Of a DNA stretch of 64,000 nt, positions 53,429-60,478 are shown in pieces. A program made the position numbers and the translations under genes. The DNA is taken from NCBI GenBank assembly GCA_023269675.1, contig JAHFSX010000003.1:184343-248342 (forward strand), read 5' to 3'. The number at the start of each line of letters is the position of its first letter. Position 1 is the first letter of the stretch. Source of the DNA: Verrucomicrobiota bacterium. Its GTDB lineage: Bacteria > Verrucomicrobiota > Kiritimatiellia > RFP12 > UBA1067. The notes under the pieces are model-generated. The model had not been told where the DNA came from, did no database searches, and was given only the letters and a program-made list of their open reading frames with translations.

Positions 53429-53457
53429 TTGACCTCTTTGGCATATGGTGGCAAAAT
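53429..53457 (+). promoter_or_regulatory. Candidate sigma70-type promoter for the prepilin gene
   Basis: TTGACC (53429-53434), 17 nt, CAAAAT (53452-53457). The stretch TTGACCTCTTTGGCATAT is strikingly like TTGACATTATTGGCATAT upstream of amt at 60383. Confidence 0.4.
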
Positions 53458-53517
53458 AAGCGCATTCAAATGTTGAAAGGCAGCCCGGCGGACGGCCTGC
53501 ACTAAGGAGACTCTCTT

Positions 53518-54300
53518 ATGACATCTGCGAAGAATCAAGGCTTTACGCTCGTCGAGCTGCTCGTCGTGATCGGTATCTTGGGCATCTTGGCCGCGGCGCT
53601 GTTCCCGGCCATCTCCAACGCCGTGATGCAGGCCAACATGACCGCCGTCGGCACGCGCGGGCGCGACATCTACGTGGCGATCACCGGCGCCAACACCGAG
53701 CGCGAGCCCCTGGGCCTCGGCAACGTGTGGCCCAAGACCAAGGCTCCCTCCGGCGCTTCTACCGCGGGTGGAGAGGTCGACATCGCCGATATGGCGTTCC
53801 AGTCCGCCGAAACGTATTTCCAATACCTGTATGACGGCACCAAGGTCGGCCAGACCGACTGGAGCCCCTATGTGGCCGGGTTCGACTATGGCAAGCTGGC
53901 CGGCGCGGGCGTCGCGTCGCAGCCGGGCGGCTCCTCCACCCTGAGCAAGGACTATGTGATGTGGAGCATCGCCGCCAACGTCCGCGACGAGATGGAGGAC
54001 ATCATCCCGATCCTGGTGACACGCAACGTGAACTGCAACCAGCTTGCGACGACGTACAAGGGCACGTCCGCCACGAAAGTGGAGCTCGGCAAAGTGTTCT
54101 CGACGCCGTTCTCGAACAAGGCTTTCGTGATGATCCGCAAGGGCGGCGCGATCTTCAAGGCCCGCGACAAGTACTCCAACCTGAAGATCATTTATCAGGG
54201 CCAGCAGTTCGACCTCGCGCCTGCGGCTTCGGCCGGCTCGGACATGGATAAGTTCCAGTACCTGATCCCGGGCGGCACGGCTCAGCCGTCGGGCACATAA
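53518..54300 (+). CDS. Type II secretion / type IV pilin-like prepilin
   Basis: 260 aa. It has a class III prepilin signal: a short basic leader, then GFTLVELLVVIGILGILAAA with the conserved glycine before Phe and Glu at +5. The prepilin peptidase would cleave at G8-F9. The globular part has no identified domain. Length exceeds minor pseudopilins, as is common for PVC proteins of the DUF1559-like kind. Monocistronic: preceded by its own promoter and closed by a strong terminator. Likely abundant structural or secreted component. Confidence 0.85.
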   Translation: MTSAKNQGFTLVELLVVIGILGILAAALFPAISNAVMQANMTAVGTRGRDIYVAITGANTEREPLGLGNVWPKTKAPSGASTAGGEVDIADMAFQSAETYFQYLYDGTKVGQTDWSPYVAGFDYGKLAGAGVASQPGGSSTLSKDYVMWSIAANVRDEMEDIIPILVTRNVNCNQLATTYKGTSATKVELGKVFSTPFSNKAFVMIRKGGAIFKARDKYSNLKIIYQGQQFDLAPAASAGSDMDKFQYLIPGGTAQPSGT

Positions 54301-54328
54301 GCCCCGCCTAGAGCGAAGGGTTTTACAC

Positions 54329-54361
54329 GAGGGGAGCGGCTTGCCGCTCCCCCTCTTTTTT
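54329..54361 (+). terminator. Rho-independent terminator
   Basis: GAGGGGAGCGG, a CTTG loop, CCGCTCCCCCTC and a run of Ts. The stem is almost perfect and directly follows the prepilin gene. Confidence 0.9.
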
Positions 54362-54378
54362 GGAGAGGGTGCTGTCGG

Positions 54379-56874
54379 ATGATCGTCCGCGTGGCCACAG
54401 AGATTTCCGCCGACCGGCTGTTCGACTATGCGGTCCCGGAAGCGCTCGCGCCCCGCATCCGTGTGGGGCAGCGGGTGGCCGTGCCCTTCGGCGGCCGCAC
54501 GGTCGACGCGTATGTGGTGGAGGTGGCGGGATCGGAGGTCGGAGGCCAGAGGGCCGAGATCGCGCTTCAAGGGGAAACGGGCGGGAACGCGCAACCCGAT
54601 CTCTTCTCCCAAACTGACCTCCGGCCTCCGACCTCCGGCCTCCGCCGTCTCCGCTCCCTCCTCGCGCTCGAGGACGAGGTTCCCTATCTCTCGCCGCCGC
54701 TGATCGCGCTGGCGCGCTGGATGGCCGACTACTACTGCGCGCCGTTCGAGCTGACCCTGCGCTGCGCCCTGCCCGCCGCCGTGCGCAACAGCGACATGCG
54801 GGCCAAGGAGCGGCTGTTCGTCGCGCCGGTGGAGGGCACCTTCGACCTCACCAAGCGCCAGGCCGAGCTGCTCGACGGGTTGCGGCGCGTGGGCGGCGGC
54901 TGGCTGCACGCGCTGACGCGCGAGTTCGCCTGCACCCCGCAGATCCTCAAGGCCCTGGCCGAGAAGGGCGCGGCCACGGTCGAAAAGCGCGCGATGCGGC
55001 GCGACCCGCTCGCCAACCGCAAGATCCTGCCGTCGCGGCCCCTGCCGCTGATGGACGAGCAAGCCGCCGCGTTGGAGCAGATCTTCAAGCTGACGCGTCA
55101 GCTCGAAGATCCGAGGGCAGAAGACGGAGGACAGAAGACAGAGGACGGAGGACAGAGGACAGAGGACAGAGGACAGAGGCCGGAGGGCGGCGAAAAGAAA
55201 GCCACTTCCGACCTCAGGCCCCCGGCCTCCGTTCTCGCGGCAGGGGTTCCGGCGCCTGCGCCGAAACCCCTGCTGCTCTTCGGCGTGACCGGCTCGGGCA
55301 AGACCGAGGTCTACCTGCAGGCCATCGCGCGCATGCTGGAGCAGGGCCGGGGCGCGATCGTGCTGGTGCCGGAGATCGCGCTCACGCCGCAGACCGTGCA
55401 GCGCTTCGCGGCGCGCTTCGGCAACCGCATTGCGGTCCTGCACAGCGCGCTGGGCGAGGGCGAGCGCTTCGACGAGTGGCACCGCATCCGCACGGGCGAG
55501 GCGGTGGTGGTGGTGGGGCCGCGCTCGGCGGTCTTCGCGCCGGTCAGGAACCTCGGGCTGATCGTGGTGGACGAGGAGCACGAGCCGAGCTACAAGCAGG
55601 ACGAGACCCCGCGCTACAACGCCCGCGACGTGGCGGTGATGCGCGGGCATCTGGAGAAGTGCGTGGTGGTGCTGGGCACGGCGACGCCGGCGATGGAGAC
55701 CTGGCTCAACGTCGGGAAGGGCAAGTACGTGATCGCGCGCCTGGCCAAGCGCGTCTCCAACCGGCCCATGCCGCGCGTGCACGTGGTGGACATGCGCATG
55801 GAGACCGCGCAGTCGGGCCACGTGCAGATTTTTTCGGGGGTTCTGCTGGAGGCCATCAAGCTGCGTCTGGAGCGCGGCGAGCAGTCGATCCTCTTTCTCA
55901 ACCGGCGCGGCTACGCCAACTCGCTGGTCTGCCCGAAATGCGGCGCGGCGGCGGCGTGCGGCGAGTGCAGCGTCTCCTACACCTATCACCAGGCCGACAC
56001 CTGCCTGCGCTGCCACATCTGCGGCGGCTGGAAGCCCGTGCCCGCCGTCTGCCCCGCGTGCGGCGACCCGGCGTTCAAGTACGCGGGGTTCGGCACGCAG
56101 CGCGTGGAGCTGGCCCTGCAGAAGTGCTTCCCGCAGGCGCGCGTGCTGCGCATGGACGCGGACGTGACCGCGCGCAAGCACACCCACGACGAGCTGCTGG
56201 CGATTTTCAAGAGCGGGCGGGCGGACATCCTGATCGGCACGCAGATGATCGCCAAGGGGCTCGACTTCCCCAACGTGACGCTGGTCGGGGTGCTCTCGGC
56301 GGACATGAGCCTGCACATGCCCGATTTCCGCGCGTCCGAGCGCACCTACCAGCTGCTGGCGCAGGTCTCGGGCCGGGCGGGCCGCGCCGAGCTGCCGGGC
56401 GAGGTGTATGTGCAGACCTACTCGCCCGAGCATCCGGCGGTGTGCGCGGCGGCGGCGGACGAGGGCTTCGAGCCGTTCGCGCGGCAGGAGCTGAGCGAGC
56501 GCAAGGAGGGCGGGTATCCGCCCTACACGCATCTGGTGTGCCTGACGTTCAAGGGCGAGTCGGAAGAGAAGGTGCGCTTCGGCGCGGAAATGTATGCCAA
56601 AGAGCTGCAGAGTAGAGGCGGACGTCCCGGACGCCTCACAGGTGCCGGAGGCAGCCCTTCGGGGGCGTCCGAGACGTCCGCCCCTACGGTGACCGTCTCC
56701 GAGGCCTGTCCCGCGCCGCTGGCCCGGGCCAAAGGCTTGTACCGCTATCAGGTGCTGCTGCGTGCGGCCTTGACGCGCACGGTGACCCGCCCTCTGCGCG
56801 AGGTGATCCGTCAGAAGCCCTTGCCGCCGGGGGTGAGCCTCTCGGTGGATGTGGACGCGCTGAGCATCATGTGA
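54379..56874 (+). CDS. priA: Primosomal replication-restart helicase PriA, with three repeat-derived insertions
   Basis: ATP-dependent DNA helicase that reloads the replisome at stalled forks. Walker A GVTGSGKT (302-309), DEEH box (~398-401), the zinc-binding cysteines CPKCGAAAACGECS ... CLRCHICGG ... CPACG (~518-561), and helicase motifs ILIGTQMIAKGLDFPNVTLV and QVSGRAGRA are all intact. At 831 aa it is ~100 residues longer than E. coli PriA. The excess lies in three low-complexity inserts: ~52-91 and ~244-286 (GGAGGACAG-type arms) and ~745-771 (a GTAG-headed palindrome pair). All three fall in linkers outside the motifs, so function is probably kept. Confidence 0.95.
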   Translation: MIVRVATEISADRLFDYAVPEALAPRIRVGQRVAVPFGGRTVDAYVVEVAGSEVGGQRAEIALQGETGGNAQPDLFSQTDLRPPTSGLRRLRSLLALEDEVPYLSPPLIALARWMADYYCAPFELTLRCALPAAVRNSDMRAKERLFVAPVEGTFDLTKRQAELLDGLRRVGGGWLHALTREFACTPQILKALAEKGAATVEKRAMRRDPLANRKILPSRPLPLMDEQAAALEQIFKLTRQLEDPRAEDGGQKTEDGGQRTEDRGQRPEGGEKKATSDLRPPASVLAAGVPAPAPKPLLLFGVTGSGKTEVYLQAIARMLEQGRGAIVLVPEIALTPQTVQRFAARFGNRIAVLHSALGEGERFDEWHRIRTGEAVVVVGPRSAVFAPVRNLGLIVVDEEHEPSYKQDETPRYNARDVAVMRGHLEKCVVVLGTATPAMETWLNVGKGKYVIARLAKRVSNRPMPRVHVVDMRMETAQSGHVQIFSGVLLEAIKLRLERGEQSILFLNRRGYANSLVCPKCGAAAACGECSVSYTYHQADTCLRCHICGGWKPVPAVCPACGDPAFKYAGFGTQRVELALQKCFPQARVLRMDADVTARKHTHDELLAIFKSGRADILIGTQMIAKGLDFPNVTLVGVLSADMSLHMPDFRASERTYQLLAQVSGRAGRAELPGEVYVQTYSPEHPAVCAAAADEGFEPFARQELSERKEGGYPPYTHLVCLTFKGESEEKVRFGAEMYAKELQSRGGRPGRLTGAGGSPSGASETSAPTVTVSEACPAPLARAKGLYRYQVLLRAALTRTVTRPLREVIRQKPLPPGVSLSVDVDALSIM
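54532..54650. repeat. In-frame opposed-arm insertion 1 in priA
   Basis: GGAGGTCGGAGGCCAGAGG (54536-54554) faces CTGACCTCCGGCCTCCGACC and CGGCCTCCGCCG (54618-54650). Encodes a low-complexity loop between the PriA N-terminal domain and the next helix. Confidence 0.7.
55108..55235. repeat. In-frame opposed-arm insertion 2 in priA
   Basis: A long purine arm of GGAGGACAGAAGACAGAGG words (55112-55190) faces CCTCAGGCCCCCGGCCTCCG (55212-55231). Encodes EDGGQKTEDGGQRTEDRG just before the helicase domain. Confidence 0.8.
56612..56687. repeat. In-frame REP-like pair in priA
   Basis: GTAGAGGCGGACGTCCCGGA opens at 56612, and the complement of GTAGGGGCGGACGTCTCGGA closes at 56687. The two ~26-nt arms differ at three positions. 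It is a complete inverted pair with outward GTAG ends inside a coding region. Confidence 0.8.
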
Positions 56875-56877
56875 GTG

Positions 56878-56958
56878 AAGAAGTGCATTAGTGCATTAGT
56901 TCGTTAGTTCATTAGTTAGAACTTCTCGCACCACCACACTAATGAACTAACGCACTTC
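56878..56958. repeat. Quasi-periodic hairpin between convergent genes
   Basis: GTGCATTAGTGCATTAGTTC and GTTAGTTCATTAGTTAG words (56882-56917) face ACTAATGAACTAACGCACTT (56938-56957). It exactly fills the gap between the ends of priA and the GtrA-like gene, a terminator position. Confidence 0.75.
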
Positions 56959-56960
56959 CC

Positions 56961-57455
56961 TCACCCTTTGAAGATCACGAACTTGCGCATGGCGTAGTTG
57001 ATGAACAGCCCGCAGACGATGTTCGCGCCGAAGGCCAGCGTGGTCTGGATGCCCTGGTGCGAGATCAGGAAGGTCTGGATCACGGTGCCGATGACCATGC
57101 TGACGCCCGAGACCGCGAAGAAGAGCAGGAACTCGAGCACCCAGTGGTGCTTGCCGGGCTTGAAGACGAAAAGCCGGTTCAGCAGGTAGCACAAGGTGTT
57201 GGAAACGGTGAACGCCAGCGCGTTGCAGAAGCCCGCGTTCCAGGCGCGCGTGCTCTCTGACAGCAGGGGCGCGGTCAGTCCGAGCAGCCTGACGGTGATG
57301 TCGTCCTGCGTGAGGCACGGCAGGAGAAACCAGCCGCACAGGAAGAACATGACGATGTGCGTGGCGGTCGCCAGGCCGCCTGCGATGCCGTATTTGATGA
57401 ACTGCACGAGCGGGTGCGCGTCATGGCTCAGATGCTTTTTCAGGAGTGCGAGCAT
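56961..57455 (-). CDS. GtrA-like membrane protein
   Basis: 164 aa, four predicted membrane helices, GtrA/PF04138 family, often involved in moving lipid-linked sugars for surface polysaccharide. The family pattern is clear: VQFIKYGIAGGLATATHIVM at the N-terminus, SNTLCYLLNRLFVFKP in the middle and INYAMRKFVIFKG at the C-terminus. The start at 57455 is where homology begins; the upstream open frame is repeat DNA. A GT2 partner would be expected; the nearest is at 35921. Confidence 0.88.
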   Translation of the reverse strand: MLALLKKHLSHDAHPLVQFIKYGIAGGLATATHIVMFFLCGWFLLPCLTQDDITVRLLGLTAPLLSESTRAWNAGFCNALAFTVSNTLCYLLNRLFVFKPGKHHWVLEFLLFFAVSGVSMVIGTVIQTFLISHQGIQTTLAFGANIVCGLFINYAMRKFVIFKG

Positions 57456-57540
57456 GGTTTTTTTCCGTTTGGTGGTTCGCCAAAGAATACTAAAACCGGC
57501 TGGTGTGTGCCACAGGCTAGTGCCATTAAAAATGGAGAGG

Positions 57541-57645
57541 AAACCACCCAGGCGCCAAGGTCTCCAAGTTTTACCAAGAGGGTGAGGGTGTTTTTGTATC
57601 CATCCTTCTTGGTGATTCTCCGTGGTCTTGGTGTCTTGGTGGTTT
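57541..57645. repeat. Quasi-periodic hairpin (CCAAG words)
   Basis: AAACCACCCAGGCGCCAAGG and TCTCCAAG words (57541-57568) face CCGTGGTCTTGGTGTCTTGG and TGGTTT (57620-57645). Related to islands at 24871, 40335 and 43120. Confidence 0.75.
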
Positions 57646-57657
57646 AATCGCCCCGTC

Positions 57658-57686
57658 TTGAAAATCCCGCCCTTTTCGGCCATACT
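57658..57686 (+). promoter_or_regulatory. Candidate promoter for a leaderless PHP transcript
   Basis: TTGAAA (57658-57663), 17 nt, CATACT (57681-57686), then 8 nt to the ATG at 57695. No Shine-Dalgarno precedes that ATG. Confidence 0.45.
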
Positions 57687-57694
57687 GGGCGCGC

Positions 57695-58444
57695 ATGTTC
57701 AAATTCGACCTCCATATCCACTCCTGCCTTTCGCCGTGCGGCGACCTGACGTGTTCGCCCGGCGCGATCGTGCGGGCCGCGAAGGCGGCGGGCTTGGACG
57801 GCATCATGCTCTCCGACCACAACTCGTCGCGCAACAGCCCGGCGCTGGCCGAGGCGTGCCGGCGCGAGGCCTTCAAGTGCCTTTTCGGCATGGAGGTGAC
57901 GACCGCGGAAGAGGTGCACTGCCTGGCGGTGTTCGACACGCTGGAGCAGGCGGCCGCGATGACGGAGAGCGTCTACGCCGCACTGCCGAAGCGCGTGAAC
58001 CAGCCCGAGGTGTTCGGGTATCAGGCGGTGGTCGACGCCGACGAGGATGTCGAGGAGCTGGAGTGGCACCTGCTCAGCGCGCCGACGCGCCTGACCATCC
58101 GCGAGGCCGGGGAGCGGGTCCACGCGCTGGGAGGGCTCTTCATCGCCGCGCACATGGACCGCGCGGTCTTCAGCGTGACCTCGCAGCTGGGTGGCTTGGC
58201 GGGCGACGAGGGCTTCGACGCGGTGGAGCTGAGCCGCCACGCGGACGTGGCGCTCTGGCGCGACAAGACGCTGGGGCTGCCCTTCATCCGCTCGTCCGAC
58301 GCGCACTACCTCGACGGCATCGGCGCGATCTGGAGCGAGGCGGAGCTGCCGGAGTTTTCGACCGCCGCGCTCAAGGCGGCGTTTGTGGCGCACGCCGTGG
58401 GCTGGAACTCGCGGAAACAGCCGCAGGAGGCCCCCAGGGGCTGA
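57695..58444 (+). CDS. PHP-domain metal-dependent phosphoesterase
   Basis: 249 aa cytoplasmic protein of the PHP superfamily, which hydrolyses phosphoester bonds with a multi-metal site. DLHIHSCLSPCGD (H7, H9), MLSDHNSSRN, the GMEVTTAEEVHC segment and the C-terminal SSDAHYLDGIG supply the metal ligands. The substrate may be a phosphorylated nucleoside, sugar or nucleic acid; this is not determinable. A near-perfect terminator follows the stop. Confidence 0.88.
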   Translation: MFKFDLHIHSCLSPCGDLTCSPGAIVRAAKAAGLDGIMLSDHNSSRNSPALAEACRREAFKCLFGMEVTTAEEVHCLAVFDTLEQAAAMTESVYAALPKRVNQPEVFGYQAVVDADEDVEELEWHLLSAPTRLTIREAGERVHALGGLFIAAHMDRAVFSVTSQLGGLAGDEGFDAVELSRHADVALWRDKTLGLPFIRSSDAHYLDGIGAIWSEAELPEFSTAALKAAFVAHAVGWNSRKQPQEAPRG

Positions 58445-58457
58445 CTCTGATGTCGCG

Positions 58458-58498
58458 ATAACGGAGGGCGGGTTTTTCAACCCGCCCTCCGTTGTTAT
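58458..58498. terminator. Bidirectional hairpin terminator
   Basis: ATAACGGAGGGCGGGTT, TTTC loop, AACCCGCCCTCCGTT then GTTAT. It lies between the ends of the convergent PHP and sialate-esterase genes. The stem is shared with the palindrome at 53294. Confidence 0.8.
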
Positions 58499-58501
58499 GC
58501 G

Positions 58502-60055
58502 TTACTTCTTCGGCTGCAGCGGCAGCTCGAACGTGTCCGTGCGGAAGGGCGAGGCGGGAATTCCCGCGCCGTTGAAGAGCGAGCACGCGGGGTCGGCGGC
58601 CCAGGCGTAGCGCACGGCGACCGGCGCCTTCACCTCGGGATGCGAGACGACGACGGTGTCGCCCGCGATCTTGGCGTTGGCGGGCACCCACTTCTGGTCC
58701 GCGCCCGCGATGACGAAGCCCTTGAGCTCGCCGCCCTTGGTGGTCAGTCCGCCGTCGGCGTGCGTGAAGGCGCAGACCACCTCGCCGCCCTTGACGGTGT
58801 GGCCGGCAGGCAGCGGCCCGCAGGTCGAGGCCACCTTCTGGCCGTAGACCGAGCCCAGCGCCCAGAACGCGAGGCGGTGGCCGACGTCCTGCTTGTTCTT
58901 GGGGTGGATGTCGCCGGTCTCGCCGATGTCCATGGTGATGGCCATGCCGGTGGCCGGCACCTTGAGCGTCTGCAGCATGCCTTCGCGCACGAGCGGCCAG
59001 TTGCGGTCCGACGCGCGGTAGTTCGGCAGCTGGACCCACGCGAAGGGGAAGGCCGCGCCCCAGCGGGTGCGCCAGTCTTTGATCAGGGTTTCCAGCTGCG
59101 TGCCGTAGAGCGCGGCGGTCATGTCGTTGGCGTTGGACTCGCCCTGATACCAGACCGCGCCCTTGATGGCGTACGGGATCAGCGGGGCGATCATGCCGTT
59201 GTAGAGGTTCGCGGGGCGGTTCGGGCTGAGGCGGGGGTCGACCGGTTTCCGCGGCGCGCGCGGCTGCTCCTTGCCTGCGGCCTTGGCCTTTTTCACCGCT
59301 TCTTTCCAGGTGGCGACCTGCCTGTCGTACCCGGCCATGGCTTTGGCCTCGTCCCACGGGGACTTGGTCTGCGCGGCCCACGAATCGGTGATCACCTGGA
59401 GGGCCGGAACGGCCTGGAGCGCCTCAGTGCTGGTCCACGCCTCGACCGGCGTGCCGCCCCACGAGGAGTTGATCAGGCCGACCGGCACGGCCAGCCTCTG
59501 ATGCAGGTCGCGTCCGAAGAAGTAGGCCGTGGCGGAGAAGGCGCCGACCGTGTTCGAGGCGCAGAGCACCCACTGGCCTTTGCACTCGGCCTGGGACGCC
59601 GGCCGCGAGGCGCGCTCCACGGTGAACATGCGCAGCTGCGGCAGGTTGGCGAGGGTCTGCTCATGCTCGTAGTTGTTGCAGCGGTTGACGGTCAGCGCCA
59701 TGTTCGACTGCCCGGAGCCGAGCCAGACCTCGCCGACCAGAATGTCCTGCACCGTGAGGGTGTTCTTGCCCTTGACCGTGAGGGTGAGCGTCGCGCCGGG
59801 CTTGAGCGCGTCGAGCGTCACGCGCCACGCGCCGTCCGCGCCGCCCTTGGCGACTTTGGTCTGTCCGGCGAGGGTGACCGTGACCTGCTCGTTGGGCTCG
59901 GCCCAGCCCCAGACGGGCACGGCCGCGCCCTGCTGGAGGACGGCATGGTCGGAGAACAGGGAGGGCAGCCGGACGTCGGCGAACGCCGCGCGCGTGGCGC
60001 CGAGAGCCAAGGCGAGACCGAGACAGGAGAGGACGCGAGTGCGGGATGTTTGCAT
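58502..60055 (-). CDS. Sialate O-acetylesterase-like SGNH hydrolase
   Basis: 517 aa, exported (leader LSCLGLALALGATRAAFA). An SGNH/SASA domain carries the nucleophile S117 in GEVWLGSGQSNMAL, then INSSWGGTPVEAWTS, AVWYQGESNAND and the catalytic Asp-His region ETGDIHPKNKQDVGHRLAFW. A beta-sandwich precedes it and a C-terminal beta domain follows. It removes acetyl esters from sialic acid or plant polysaccharides and fits the glycan-degrading profile of the window. AAAGGT lies ahead of the start. No obvious operon partner. Confidence 0.9.
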   Translation of the reverse strand: MQTSRTRVLSCLGLALALGATRAAFADVRLPSLFSDHAVLQQGAAVPVWGWAEPNEQVTVTLAGQTKVAKGGADGAWRVTLDALKPGATLTLTVKGKNTLTVQDILVGEVWLGSGQSNMALTVNRCNNYEHEQTLANLPQLRMFTVERASRPASQAECKGQWVLCASNTVGAFSATAYFFGRDLHQRLAVPVGLINSSWGGTPVEAWTSTEALQAVPALQVITDSWAAQTKSPWDEAKAMAGYDRQVATWKEAVKKAKAAGKEQPRAPRKPVDPRLSPNRPANLYNGMIAPLIPYAIKGAVWYQGESNANDMTAALYGTQLETLIKDWRTRWGAAFPFAWVQLPNYRASDRNWPLVREGMLQTLKVPATGMAITMDIGETGDIHPKNKQDVGHRLAFWALGSVYGQKVASTCGPLPAGHTVKGGEVVCAFTHADGGLTTKGGELKGFVIAGADQKWVPANAKIAGDTVVVSHPEVKAPVAVRYAWAADPACSLFNGAGIPASPFRTDTFELPLQPKK

Positions 60056-60391
60056 GTTTGCTTTTTACCTTTGATCAGATGAGACGGTTAGACGTTTAGG
60101 TTGTAAGCCGTGCGCTACAGAGTCGGAGGGTACCACCAAACAGCGACGGCGCTCAAGTCTGTAAACCCGCAAAAGCGGCCGGACATCACCGCTGCACCGC
60201 AGGCCGTCACGACAGATTTGGACGGTTACTGACAAAAGCGTGCTCGCGGAGCGGGGCGCGGTTCCACCCGTCCGGCCTGGTGCGGCCAGGGACACGCGAT
60301 TTATTTCCGTGCGACAGAATTATATTTTACGCGCCGTATATAAGGACGAAACTGTCCTCTGCCCCGGAGGCGGGGAGCGGTCTTGACATTA

Positions 60392-60408
60392 TTGGCATAT
60401 TATCTGCT
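60392..60408 (+). promoter_or_regulatory. Sigma54-type promoter of amt-glnK
   Basis: TTGGCATATTATCTGCT has the diagnostic GG (60394-60395) and GC (60406-60407) separated by exactly 10 nt. It is ~70 nt before the ammonium transporter start, which matches the nitrogen (RpoN/NtrC) control usual for this gene pair. A TTGACA at 60383 has no matching -10 box at normal spacing. Confidence 0.65.
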
Positions 60409-60478
60409 TTACCATTAGCCCGAGACGTGTGCGGCAGGCGACACGAATGATGCAAGCGCGAGAAGAAAAGGAAACTGT

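Noticed and set aside
53350..56532. 1060-aa open frame on the minus strand
   Set aside because: Antisense to priA and the prepilin gene, which carry unmistakable motifs; it also reads through a strong terminator.
60383..60411. Sigma70 promoter from TTGACA at 60383
   Set aside because: At 16-18 nt spacing the -10 position reads GCTTTA-like sequence, a poor match, whereas the sigma54 spacing is exact.
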